8,688 bases of DNA from JAFLCA01 sp041907145. Its GTDB lineage: Bacteria; Bdellovibrionota_C; UBA2361; JAFLCA01. Under the pieces are notes generated by a model, which ran no database searches, had not been told where the DNA came from, and saw nothing but the letters and a program-made list of their open reading frames with translations. The stretch spans positions 1 through 8,688 of the forward strand of contig JAYRHW010000091.1 in NCBI GenBank assembly GCA_041907145.1, written 5' to 3'. Positions 1 through 6,398 of the stretch are shown in pieces (within the stretch, counting starts at the first letter, position 1; the number at the start of each line of letters is the position of its first letter). The position numbers and the translations under genes are program-made.

Positions 1-1
1 C

Positions 2-1333
2 AACATCGCCCCAAACGTGCTGATTTCGGGCGTGTCGGGATCCGGTAAGAGCTATTTGCTCTGCTACTTGCTGATTGGCATGAATCGCGGACATTACGCA
101 ACACTGCCGGACGGTCGCATAATGGAGCGTCCGCCTATTACCTTCATTTTTGATAAGGGGATGGTGGGCCAAGCTTGCGGCTTTGAGAAGGTAGCCAAGC
201 TCTTTGGCGGAAGAATTTACGAAGCTACGCCGTCGAAGGCGCCAGCCATGAACTTCTTGGCTCGTCTAGGCGAGACGCCTCCGGATCCGCGGCAGGAGGA
301 CTATAAGGATCTCCTGGATATGTGCGCCGACATCATCTGCGACATGTCCACGGAAGGAAATCGCGCGCCGGACCGCCTCGAGCGCGGCACGGTGATGGAT
401 TCACTGGTCGAAGCCCATCGAATCTATCGAAACGGCCCGATGAAGAGAGAGTTCGTACTGAGCGATGTCGTATCGGTGCTCCGTGCTCCGAAGCGAATCG
501 ACGAGCATGAAGATGCTGCTCGCCGCCGTCAGCGTGTAGCAAGTCTCATGGGAGAGTACTATGGCGACGGCACCTATGCCCGCTTCTTCGACCGTCCAGG
601 CGCATTGAGGCTCAAGGAACGCTTTATCGTGTTCGATTTGAAAGCCTTGAACCGCAATCCGGACTTGCAGCGCGTCTTCTTGAAAATTGCCATGCTCTGG
701 GCCGATACCGTCATGAACGATCCTGCTGAGCTTGATAGCCGCAAGATCCTCGTGTTTGACGAGGCTCATGATCTCATCGGCAAAACCGCATCCGGCACGA
801 TCGAAACGGCCTTCCGACTCTATCGTAAGCGCAAAGGTATCGTGATCGCAGCGTCACAGTCCGGTGAGGACTTCTACGTCGGCTCCGGCGGTCAGGCTAT
901 CGTGCAGAACAGCGCGCACAAGATATTCTTGCGACAGGATCCCAGCAAGTTCCACTACACCGCGCAGGCTTTTAACCTCACCGAGCAGCAGGCAGATGTC
1001 ATTCTGCGTTTGCGCACCGTGAAGGGTCTGGAGTCGCAGTTCTACCTTCTCTCCGATATCGGAGAAGGCGCCTTGGTCTTGCCGGTTGAGCCTGCATTTT
1101 ATTGGGCGAGCACCAATAACGGCGATGACAATCAGCTGTTCGCTGAACTATTAAAGGAGTCGAATGGAGACTTCTGGCGAGCCATGGAGCGCGCAGTGCA
1201 GATTGCTCCAAATGGTGCGAAAGCTTGGCAGCAGCAAATAAATGTTGTGGCGCCTGGCCAGGACAATCAGAACGGCGTGGCGAACATCGTCGGCGATTTA
1301 ATGCAGGGAGCAATAGGGACTTCTTCGCAATAA
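2..1333 (+). CDS. VirB4/TraC-like type IV secretion ATPase, C-terminal ATPase domain (5' end outside window)
   Basis: This is the nucleotide-hydrolysing part of a VirB4/TraC/IcmB-superfamily ATPase, the cytoplasmic motor that powers pilus assembly and substrate transfer in type IV secretion and conjugation. The frame is open from base 2, so 443 residues are visible and the N-terminal half lies upstream. The GTG at 17 falls inside the P-loop strand and is not a start. Walker A is GVSGSGKS (codons about 29-52). Walker B is ILVFDEAHDLI (from 746), with the Asp-Glu pair needed for catalysis. Downstream are a conserved ASQS segment (about 850) and a family-typical tail around an ASTNNGDDN stretch, where TraC proteins have a similar Thr/Asp-rich loop. 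The FDKG segment after Walker A also fits the family. Subclass (F-type, GI-type or Dot/Icm-type) cannot be resolved from this part. It is the first visible gene of a co-directional run, 36 nt before the lipoprotein start. Confidence 0.88.
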   Translation, partial: NIAPNVLISGVSGSGKSYLLCYLLIGMNRGHYATLPDGRIMERPPITFIFDKGMVGQACGFEKVAKLFGGRIYEATPSKAPAMNFLARLGETPPDPRQEDYKDLLDMCADIICDMSTEGNRAPDRLERGTVMDSLVEAHRIYRNGPMKREFVLSDVVSVLRAPKRIDEHEDAARRRQRVASLMGEYYGDGTYARFFDRPGALRLKERFIVFDLKALNRNPDLQRVFLKIAMLWADTVMNDPAELDSRKILVFDEAHDLIGKTASGTIETAFRLYRKRKGIVIAASQSGEDFYVGSGGQAIVQNSAHKIFLRQDPSKFHYTAQAFNLTEQQADVILRLRTVKGLESQFYLLSDIGEGALVLPVEPAFYWASTNNGDDNQLFAELLKESNGDFWRAMERAVQIAPNGAKAWQQQINVVAPGQDNQNGVANIVGDLMQGAIGTSSQ

Positions 1334-1356
1334 ATGAAACATAGGTTTGATATCGT

Positions 1357-1363
1357 AGGAGAG
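1357..1363 (+). promoter_or_regulatory. Shine-Dalgarno site that sets the lipoprotein start
   Basis: AGGAGAG lies 6 nt before the ATG at 1370. The earlier in-frame ATG at 1334 sits directly after the TAA of the ATPase gene and has no such site. Starting at 1370 also places a clean lipoprotein signal at the N-terminus, so both lines of evidence choose 1370. Confidence 0.75.
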
Positions 1364-1369
1364 TACATC

Positions 1370-1663
1370 ATGAGAGCCGCCTATAAATATGCTAGAATCA
1401 GTTTCGGAATGCTCGCTATGGTTGCGGGCCTCAGCATCTCGGGTTGCGCTATGCGCTCGACCACCGGCACAGAAGTTCAAGAAGTGACTGTGGCCAACCA
1501 CCGAGATGTGCCGGGTATCGTGGAGTACGTCTGGGAGGAGCCCATGGTGGACGTCATTGATGTGCCGCCAGGACTCGATCCGGAAGGTCACTACTACCGC
1601 CCGGCACACCAGGAGACGGTAGAAATCCGTCAGGGACGCTGGAACTATTACAAGGGTAAGTAG
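1370..1663 (+). CDS. small outer-membrane lipoprotein of the T4SS-like operon
   Basis: A 97-residue protein with a type II signal peptide: positive start (MRAAYKYAR), hydrophobic stretch about 11-24, and lipobox ISGC with the acylated cysteine at residue 26. Residue +2 is Ala, which by the usual sorting rule predicts the outer membrane. The mature part is about 70 residues, acidic in the middle (YVWEEPMVDVIDVPPG), and ends in a Tyr- and Arg-rich segment. An in-frame ATG at 1334 would add 12 residues but lacks a ribosome site. Small lipoproteins in T4SS operons (VirB7, TraV) anchor the outer-membrane core ring. Position next to the VirB4-like gene suggests a comparable role, but I see no sequence motif proving homology. 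Its stop is 8 nt before the next ATG. Confidence 0.75.
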   Translation: MRAAYKYARISFGMLAMVAGLSISGCAMRSTTGTEVQEVTVANHRDVPGIVEYVWEEPMVDVIDVPPGLDPEGHYYRPAHQETVEIRQGRWNYYKGK

Positions 1664-1671
1664 GAATCGGC

Positions 1672-2157
1672 ATGAGTCTTATTAGCCTCAGCAATTTTAT
1701 CGAGCCGTTTCGGCAACGGTTCCATTTAATCACGATCATTCTGATCGTAGTGGTATTCGCCACGCTGCGGTTATCGGGAGCAGCCATCGAGGTGCGAAAT
1801 TTGGCGGACACACGACGGTCACCGGTGTCGCCGGTCGATCCCGCGAAGCGACTGCCAACACAGCTTACATTTCCAAGCAGCAATAGTTCCGCACCTGCAA
1901 CGAACGTGACGCGACCAGAGGACGCAAGAACGGAGGAGCTCATGGCAGCTCTTCGGGCCCGCAATGCCGCCCAGCAGGCGCAGCGCACCGAGAGTCTCAA
2001 GCTCAGTCCTAATTCGCAGGGGTACATGATTGAAGATGTCATGCGGCCTGCCGCCCCTCCGGTAGCTCAAAATAAGGCCGACGATGGTAGCCGAAATACG
2101 AACGACGCAAGCAACGGCTCGCTTTCGGATATCGAGAAGCAGTTAGGGCTAAAGTAA
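1672..2157 (+). CDS. single-pass membrane protein of unknown function in T4SS-like operon
   Basis: A 161-residue protein I do not recognise as a named family. A short cytoplasmic N-terminus with a basic patch (RQRF) is followed by one membrane helix at about 19-37, giving an expected N-in/C-out topology. The remaining 120 residues are rich in Ser, Pro, Asn and Ala and look disordered, apart from an Ala/Arg/Gln-rich, probably helical stretch at about 85-107 and a short terminal segment LSDIEKQLGLK. The start is supported by AGGA at 1662-1665, 6 nt before the ATG. Bitopic periplasmic-facing proteins of this shape act in T4SS as inner-membrane linkers (VirB10- or TraK-like positions), but this one is too short for VirB10 and that role is only an inference. 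It is 32 nt from the next gene. Confidence 0.7.
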   Translation: MSLISLSNFIEPFRQRFHLITIILIVVVFATLRLSGAAIEVRNLADTRRSPVSPVDPAKRLPTQLTFPSSNSSAPATNVTRPEDARTEELMAALRARNAAQQAQRTESLKLSPNSQGYMIEDVMRPAAPPVAQNKADDGSRNTNDASNGSLSDIEKQLGLK

Positions 2158-2189
2158 CCTGGATTGGCATACACCGGGCGGAGCGCGAG

Positions 2190-2756
2190 ATGCAAAGGAG
2201 CGGAGATTTGACGAGCAGCGCCGGCGGCACCGCGATCGTCATTCACAAGGTGTGGCGCTCGGAGGTAGTTCGGATTGGTATTTTTTTCGCGCTGTGTATC
2301 GCAGCAATCGTGCTATCGAGCTTTTTCCCGCGCTCGATCATACGAGGAGAGTTACTGACACTGGGGGATACGCGAATGGACTTGGATCTGCCCCTGTTCG
2401 CGTTGATGCCGGTGGTGGCGATGATGGACTTGATCGCTCGAGTGTACGATGTGCGGTATGTGCTCGACGGCGAGGGACTGGAAGCTCGAGAGGGAATTAT
2501 ATCATTGAGCCAAAGCATCACCCGAATTCGCTATGAGGATGTCAGGCTTGTTGAATTTGATCAGTCATTGATGGAGCGATTTTTGGATATTGGAGAGTTG
2601 CAGGTGGGCACTGCAGCGTCATCAGATATCGAGGTGATTATGCGCGGAATAGCGTGTCCGCGTGAGGTCCAAAAGCTGATCCAAAATGAGCGTGATAGGC
2701 GGCGACTGATCGAGCCAAGTCAATCACCGCAAGAAGTTCAGAAAGTTTCTGCGTAA
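2190..2756 (+). CDS. two-helix membrane protein with bacterial PH domain (bPH2 type)
   Basis: A 188-residue protein with two hydrophobic helices at about 25-46 and 68-86, followed by a cytoplasmic domain at about 87-168 matching the YdbS/YdbT-type bacterial PH pattern (PF03703-like). The signature is visible: YDVRYVLDGEGLEAREGIIS, then a basic IRYEDVRLVEFDQS strand pair, then RFLDIGELQVGTAAS and a closing helix with EVQKLIQNE. The C-terminal 20 residues are polar. bPH2 domains are thought to act at the membrane in envelope processes, but ligands are mostly unknown. The ATG at 2190 has GGAG at 2180-2183, 6 nt upstream. An alternative TTG at 2208 has a stronger AAGGAG at the right distance and would give 182 residues. 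It is 12 nt from the next start, so it is surely in the same transcript. A PH protein inside a T4SS-like operon is unusual. Confidence 0.75.
   Translation: MQRSGDLTSSAGGTAIVIHKVWRSEVVRIGIFFALCIAAIVLSSFFPRSIIRGELLTLGDTRMDLDLPLFALMPVVAMMDLIARVYDVRYVLDGEGLEAREGIISLSQSITRIRYEDVRLVEFDQSLMERFLDIGELQVGTAASSDIEVIMRGIACPREVQKLIQNERDRRRLIEPSQSPQEVQKVSA
2195..2200 (+). promoter_or_regulatory. strong Shine-Dalgarno inside the annotated PH-protein start region
   Basis: AAGGAG at 2195-2200 is 7 nt upstream of an in-frame TTG at 2208. It competes with the ATG at 2190, which has only GGAG. The true start could be either; the protein changes by six residues and neither choice touches the membrane helices. 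Confidence 0.4.
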
Positions 2757-2768
2757 TGAGGTAGCAGT

Positions 2769-3932
2769 ATGAAGCAAGGTATGAAACAAACGAAGATGGC
2801 AGTCATGCTAGGCGCTTTGGCAATATTGGGCATCGGTTCGATATACCCGAGCTTCGCTGAGGACGAAATCAACCTCGAGGAATTGCGGCGTACATTCGGG
2901 CGTCAGGCTGCTGCTGCCCCGCAGGCACCGGTGGCAGCTCCCGGCAAGGGCTTTGCGCTTAGCGATAGCGAAGTAGAGGCGGTCAATAAGCAGTACGAAG
3001 CCGAAGAGGCTGAGTTGCTCAAAAAGCTTTCAAGTCCGGAGGCCCAAGCACTTCTCAAGGATGCCGCTACCGGAAACAATGAACTTCCAGCCGCCAGATC
3101 AGGCGGCATGGCGCCAATTGCTATAACAGCGCGAGCAGGTACTCAGTTGCGGGACCTCCGTCCTGACGCCGAGTCCGCACCGCTGATTCGTGCAGTTAGA
3201 CCCGGCACCGATGACTTGATCGGAAATCCGCGCGCCGGATTGAAGCCGCTCATCACTGAGGAGACTCTTATCGCACCGAAGCCGGTGACGAGAACAGAGA
3301 AGGCTGCCGGACTGGCGGAGGACAAGTCCGCGGCACTGGCGTCCGCGGATTCGGCCCTAAAGAGTTTACAAACTCAACTTGCGTCACTCAGGAAAAGCAA
3401 CAGCGATTTGTCCACGAAGTTGCAAAAGTCCGATTCCCAAGTAAGCGAGCTGACCAAGCAGCTCGAGGAAGCAAAAAATCGCTTGATGATGGCGGAAACT
3501 GAAGTTGAACGTTTGGCCAGCGTCATAGAGACTCGCAACCGTTCGGCAGCCATGCGTCTTGGTGGCACTGCTCAGACAGCCCCGCAGCAGGCCGCTGGAG
3601 TGACCCAGGCTGTGCAACGTGCCCAGATCAAGGCCTCCGATGATACGCCGGTTGCTACCGTCGTCTCGGAGAAGGCTAATCTGAGGACCGGGCCCGGCGC
3701 CGACAACTCTCCGCTTATGTCAGTTTCACGCGGAACTCGCCTTGTCGTGGAGACTAAGCATGGCGATTGGTATCGTGTAATTTCACCAACCGGCACGCGC
3801 GCATGGGTTTCTTCGGATGTTGTGGCCTTTGGCCCAACGTCGCAGTCCTCTCCGTCCAGTACCGTGAGAATCCGGGGATTCAATGCCGCACTTGAAAATG
3901 AAACATTCGGCGCTGATAAGTCTACTCGGTAG
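2769..3932 (+). CDS. exported coiled-coil protein with C-terminal SH3b domain
   Basis: A 387-residue protein starting with a Sec signal peptide (charged MKQGMKQTK, hydrophobic 10-24, likely cleavage after SFA at residue 30). An acidic and Ala-rich segment with predicted helices (about 31-105) follows, then a Pro-containing linker. A long coiled coil at about 184-258 shows Leu at regular heptad-like spacing (SLQTQLASLRKSNSDLSTKL). An SH3b domain lies at about 294-355, with the typical ANLRTGPG, GDWYRV and RAWVSSDVV blocks. SH3b domains bind cell-wall peptides or glycans. The architecture resembles TipAS/EnvC-like envelope organisers rather than any named T4SS subunit. Start support is TGAGGT at 2757-2762, 6 nt upstream; Met at codon 5 is an alternative. 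The 3' end overlaps the M23 gene by 50 nt, so the two products are probably made together. Confidence 0.8.
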   Translation: MKQGMKQTKMAVMLGALAILGIGSIYPSFAEDEINLEELRRTFGRQAAAAPQAPVAAPGKGFALSDSEVEAVNKQYEAEEAELLKKLSSPEAQALLKDAATGNNELPAARSGGMAPIAITARAGTQLRDLRPDAESAPLIRAVRPGTDDLIGNPRAGLKPLITEETLIAPKPVTRTEKAAGLAEDKSAALASADSALKSLQTQLASLRKSNSDLSTKLQKSDSQVSELTKQLEEAKNRLMMAETEVERLASVIETRNRSAAMRLGGTAQTAPQQAAGVTQAVQRAQIKASDDTPVATVVSEKANLRTGPGADNSPLMSVSRGTRLVVETKHGDWYRVISPTGTRAWVSSDVVAFGPTSQSSPSSTVRIRGFNAALENETFGADKSTR

Positions 3933-4395
3933 TCTTATACTGCTCGTGGGATTTCCCGGGGGAGCTCCGTCGCTTTCTCCCGGCTACTCATTTGTTTATC
4001 CGCTGGTGGGTACGCGGGTGTCTAGCGATTACGGCTGGAGAAAACATCCCATCCGTAAAGCTGTCCGTCACCATGAAGGCATCGATCTTGCGGCTCCCGA
4101 GGGAGCGTTGATCAGAGCTGTGCAGTCTGGAACAGTAGTCTTTGCCGATCCCTACGCCGGATACGGGAATCTCATTGTCCTACGACATAATGGCGGCATG
4201 ACGAGTCACTATGGGCACTGCCGAATCATCAAGGTCAAGCCTGGTCAACGCGTGAACGCCGGGGAAATTATCGGCACAGTTGGTTCAACGGGAAACGTCA
4301 CTGGCCCCCATCTACATTTCGAGATTCGCTTCGACGGCCAGTCCCGGGATCCGGAACTTTTCATTCCAGGGCTGGCAGTAGAGGGTGAGGGGTAG
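3883..4395 (+). CDS. LytM/M23-family peptidoglycan endopeptidase
   Basis: A 170-residue zinc metallopeptidase expected to cut peptide cross-links in the periplasm. An N-terminal hydrophobic segment (about 9-25) is a signal peptide or anchor. The M23 domain fills the rest. The HxxxD motif is H64-E-G-I-D68, within HHEGIDLAAPEG. The third-motif histidines are in SHYGH (H109, H112), and the HxH motif is H143-L-H145 in GPHLHFEIR. All four expected metal and catalytic positions are present, so it should be active, unlike EnvC/NlpD-type degenerate LytM proteins. It lacks LysM or coiled-coil parts, but the preceding gene supplies a coiled coil and an SH3b domain. Starting at 3883 (GGGGA 5 nt upstream) it overlaps that gene by 50 nt; ATG 3898 is an alternative. 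It is the last gene of the block. In T4SS operons the usual wall enzyme is a VirB1-type transglycosylase, so an endopeptidase here is notable. Confidence 0.88.
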   Translation: MPHLKMKHSALISLLGSLILLVGFPGGAPSLSPGYSFVYPLVGTRVSSDYGWRKHPIRKAVRHHEGIDLAAPEGALIRAVQSGTVVFADPYAGYGNLIVLRHNGGMTSHYGHCRIIKVKPGQRVNAGEIIGTVGSTGNVTGPHLHFEIRFDGQSRDPELFIPGLAVEGEG

Positions 4396-4410
4396 CCAGC
4401 ACGCTACTCT
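4389..4410. other. short hairpin spanning the two convergent stop codons
   Basis: GTAGC at 4392-4396 and GCTAC at 4403-4407 form a perfect 5-bp stem with a 6-nt loop. It extends to about 8 bp with two wobble pairs. Both stop codons, at 4393-4395 (plus) and 4404-4406 (minus), lie inside. There is no T-run on either side, so it is a weak terminator at best. The two operons end only 8 nt apart, so their transcripts probably run into each other. Confidence 0.3.
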
Positions 4411-5495
4411 CTGCGGTAGCCCCCCTGCACACCACCCTTCGCATACACGATCTGAAAGAGCTGAACCATTCGAAGACGAAAGAACGCAATGCAGCCGCCC
4501 AGATAATAGAGCCACATGCGGCGAAACGGCTCTCCGTAACGCGGAGCAATGCGCGACCAATGAGCTTCGAAATTTTCTCGCCAAGCAGCCAGGGTTCTTT
4601 CATAGTCGGCGGAAAAATTCTCCAGATCTTCGATGACGAATAATCGTCGAGCCGGGACCATGAGTTCCAGCGAATTCGGAACATACCCGTCAGGGAAAAT
4701 ATACTTCCGCAACCAGCAGAGAAATTGATCCGTGGCTGGGTTAGAATACCGACTGAAGCTTTCGGTGGAGATCGCTTGAAGAACCGCCAAGCCCTGGGGT
4801 TTAAGGCAGTCATGAATCATCTGAAAATATGTGCCCAGATTCTTGCGTCCCACTGCTTCCACCATCTCAATCGAGACCACACGGTCAAAGATTCCGCGAT
4901 ACTTGCGATAGTCCTGGAGCACTATCTCGACCGGGAGATCAGCACAGCGATGCTGCGCGAAGCGCGCCTGTTCCTGAGAGACCGTGAGGCCTACAACCGA
5001 GACGGAGTAGCGGGTGGCCGCATGATATGCAAAATTCCCCCATCCGCATCCGATATCCAAGACGCGCATACCGGGCGAGAGCTTGAGTTTCCTGCAAAGG
5101 TGCTCAAGCTTGTCTTCCTGAGCCTGTGCCAAGGTCCGAGCGCTACGCCAGTAGCCGCAGGTGTAACTCATGCTCGGGTCAAGCATAGCGGAGAATAGAT
5201 CATTTCCCAGATCGTAGTGCCGTGCACCGACTCGAAAGGCCCCCACCCCGCGCTGGGCGTCAACCAGCGCCTGCAACACTGTCTCTGCGACTATTCGCGG
5301 CATGAATCTGCCCGGCAGTGCTTTATGTTGAATGAGCTGGACGAAGACATCTTCGATGTTTTCCAACTGGACAGCCCCACGCATGAAGGCCGTGCCCAGT
5401 CCGAAAAGACCTGACTTTCGAATGAATGAGTCGCAACGCTCGACGGCAGAGGTCTGACTCGGGGTAAAAGGCAGTGGGACAGCCCGTGAGTTCAT
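4404..5495 (-). CDS. Cfa-family SAM-dependent fatty-acyl methyltransferase (divergent cyclopropane synthase)
   Basis: A 363-residue member of the cyclopropane-fatty-acyl-phospholipid synthase family, which modifies the double bond of unsaturated acyl chains in membrane lipids using S-adenosylmethionine. It is colinear with E. coli Cfa but about 26 residues shorter at the N-terminus. Visible motifs are HYDLGNDLF (93-101), YTCGYW (111-116) with Cys113, the SAM loop VLDIGCGWG (145-153), VSIEMVEAVG with Glu213, and KYIFPDG (264-270). Compared with E. coli, Glu239 and Cys139 are kept (213, 113) and Ile268 is kept (242), but the bicarbonate ligand His266 is Gln240. The N-terminal GLGESYMDG-type motif is GLGTAFMRG, with its acidic residues lost. 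The product may therefore be a methyl- or methylene-branched chain or a furan-fatty-acid precursor rather than cyclopropane; this is inference. It is the last gene of the operon, 9 nt after the DUF1365 stop, with no clear ribosome site. Confidence 0.88.
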   Translation of the reverse strand: MNSRAVPLPFTPSQTSAVERCDSFIRKSGLFGLGTAFMRGAVQLENIEDVFVQLIQHKALPGRFMPRIVAETVLQALVDAQRGVGAFRVGARHYDLGNDLFSAMLDPSMSYTCGYWRSARTLAQAQEDKLEHLCRKLKLSPGMRVLDIGCGWGNFAYHAATRYSVSVVGLTVSQEQARFAQHRCADLPVEIVLQDYRKYRGIFDRVVSIEMVEAVGRKNLGTYFQMIHDCLKPQGLAVLQAISTESFSRYSNPATDQFLCWLRKYIFPDGYVPNSLELMVPARRLFVIEDLENFSADYERTLAAWRENFEAHWSRIAPRYGEPFRRMWLYYLGGCIAFFRLRMVQLFQIVYAKGGVQGGYRRE

Positions 5496-5504
5496 ACGTC
5501 GTAG

Positions 5505-6398
5505 TTACCGTACACAAATAAACAAAACAATGGGCATAAGGAGGCGAGAAATAAAGCTACGGAGTCTAGGGAGCTTGGTCATCAAGTAGAGGCGAAGGCG
5601 ATGCACCAGTCCCACTCTGCGCCGCAGGGCACCCTTTGCAGCCGGCTCGGGCTTGGGATAGATCTCAGCCCCACGGCGGAAATAGAGGATCATGGCCTGT
5701 AGGTGAATTCGAATGATCGTGAGCGCTGCTGTCAGCGGAAAGGCCAACGCAGAGCGGAAAAGCTGTAGATTATCAAGCTTCCGCGCCCTGCCGTGCAGAC
5801 TCGCCCAGAAGATGTCCTTACCCTCCGAGTCTAAATTAATATGCATCTCGAAATCTTCCGCACAGCGCACCAAACGCAGCCGGTAGGTGCCCTGCCGATC
5901 CAACAGCGGCGAGACGTAAAATTCCTTTTGAAACTCAGCAACTACCGGCAGCGCTGTGTCGGCCTTCTCACGAGCAAGATCGCCACCCTTCAGAAGATAG
6001 GCATGCCTTTCACCGAAGGTGTTGTTTACTTCCGCGAGAATGGAATGGATGCCCTCACGAGCGTCAAAAGAGATATAGAAACTAACCGGATTGAATACAT
6101 AACCAAGCACACGCGGCGTCGTGATTAGAAATGTTCTAGCCGGCATGATCTCGATGCCCTCCTCTCGGAGTAGCGAGTGAAATTTTCGAGCAATTGCCTC
6201 GGGGCCGGGCTTTAGGTAATCACAGTCTCGAATCGAGAAGGGAGCAAAGCGATTCAGCCCTAAAAATAGGGCGGGCGAGCCCTCCTGCTCCAACTGGGCA
6301 ATGTCGAGAGCTACGAAAAACATGGGATAGCGGAAGAAGTGCCGTCGAGGGAAATTTCGCGCATGCTCTGTATAGCCCCAATAAATGCAAGACCTCAT
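5505..6398 (-). CDS. DUF1365 family protein of fatty-acid modification operon
   Basis: A 297-residue DUF1365 protein of unknown biochemical role that almost always sits between a flavin oxidoreductase and a Cfa-like gene. Family blocks are clear: the MRSCIYWGYTEHAR start, RRHFFRYPMFFVALD (18-32), GYVFNPVSFY (99-108), EVNNTFGERHAYLL (123-136) and a KEFYVSPL segment (158-165). Two hydrophobic stretches (about 218-240 and 284-295) suggest membrane association at the C-terminal end. The start at 6398 is chosen over an upstream in-frame ATG at 6422 because it begins with the family consensus and overlaps the preceding stop as ATGA (6395-6398), a classic coupled junction. Its stop is 9 nt from the methyltransferase start. 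A role in acyl-chain modification is inferred from this conserved context. Confidence 0.88.
   Translation of the reverse strand: MRSCIYWGYTEHARNFPRRHFFRYPMFFVALDIAQLEQEGSPALFLGLNRFAPFSIRDCDYLKPGPEAIARKFHSLLREEGIEIMPARTFLITTPRVLGYVFNPVSFYISFDAREGIHSILAEVNNTFGERHAYLLKGGDLAREKADTALPVVAEFQKEFYVSPLLDRQGTYRLRLVRCAEDFEMHINLDSEGKDIFWASLHGRARKLDNLQLFRSALAFPLTAALTIIRIHLQAMILYFRRGAEIYPKPEPAAKGALRRRVGLVHRLRLYLMTKLPRLRSFISRLLMPIVLFICVR

Noticed and set aside
17..19. GTG at 17 as the start of the ATPase
   Set aside because: It lies in the strand just before the P-loop, and the frame is open to the window edge, so the protein starts upstream.
1334..1369. Upstream ATG at 1334 as the lipoprotein start
   Set aside because: It directly follows the preceding stop with no ribosome site, while ATG 1370 has AGGAGAG at proper distance and gives a standard lipoprotein signal.
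1554..2042. 162-residue minus-strand open frame under the lipoprotein and bitopic-protein genes
   Set aside because: It crosses two well-supported genes, and its Cys/Arg/Ser-rich composition is typical of a reverse shadow.
4389..4410. Hairpin as a bidirectional intrinsic terminator
   Set aside because: The stem is short, includes wobble pairs, and neither side has a T-run.
4725..5198. 157-residue plus-strand open frame opposite the methyltransferase gene
   Set aside because: Antisense to conserved SAM-binding motifs; no signal or domain of its own.
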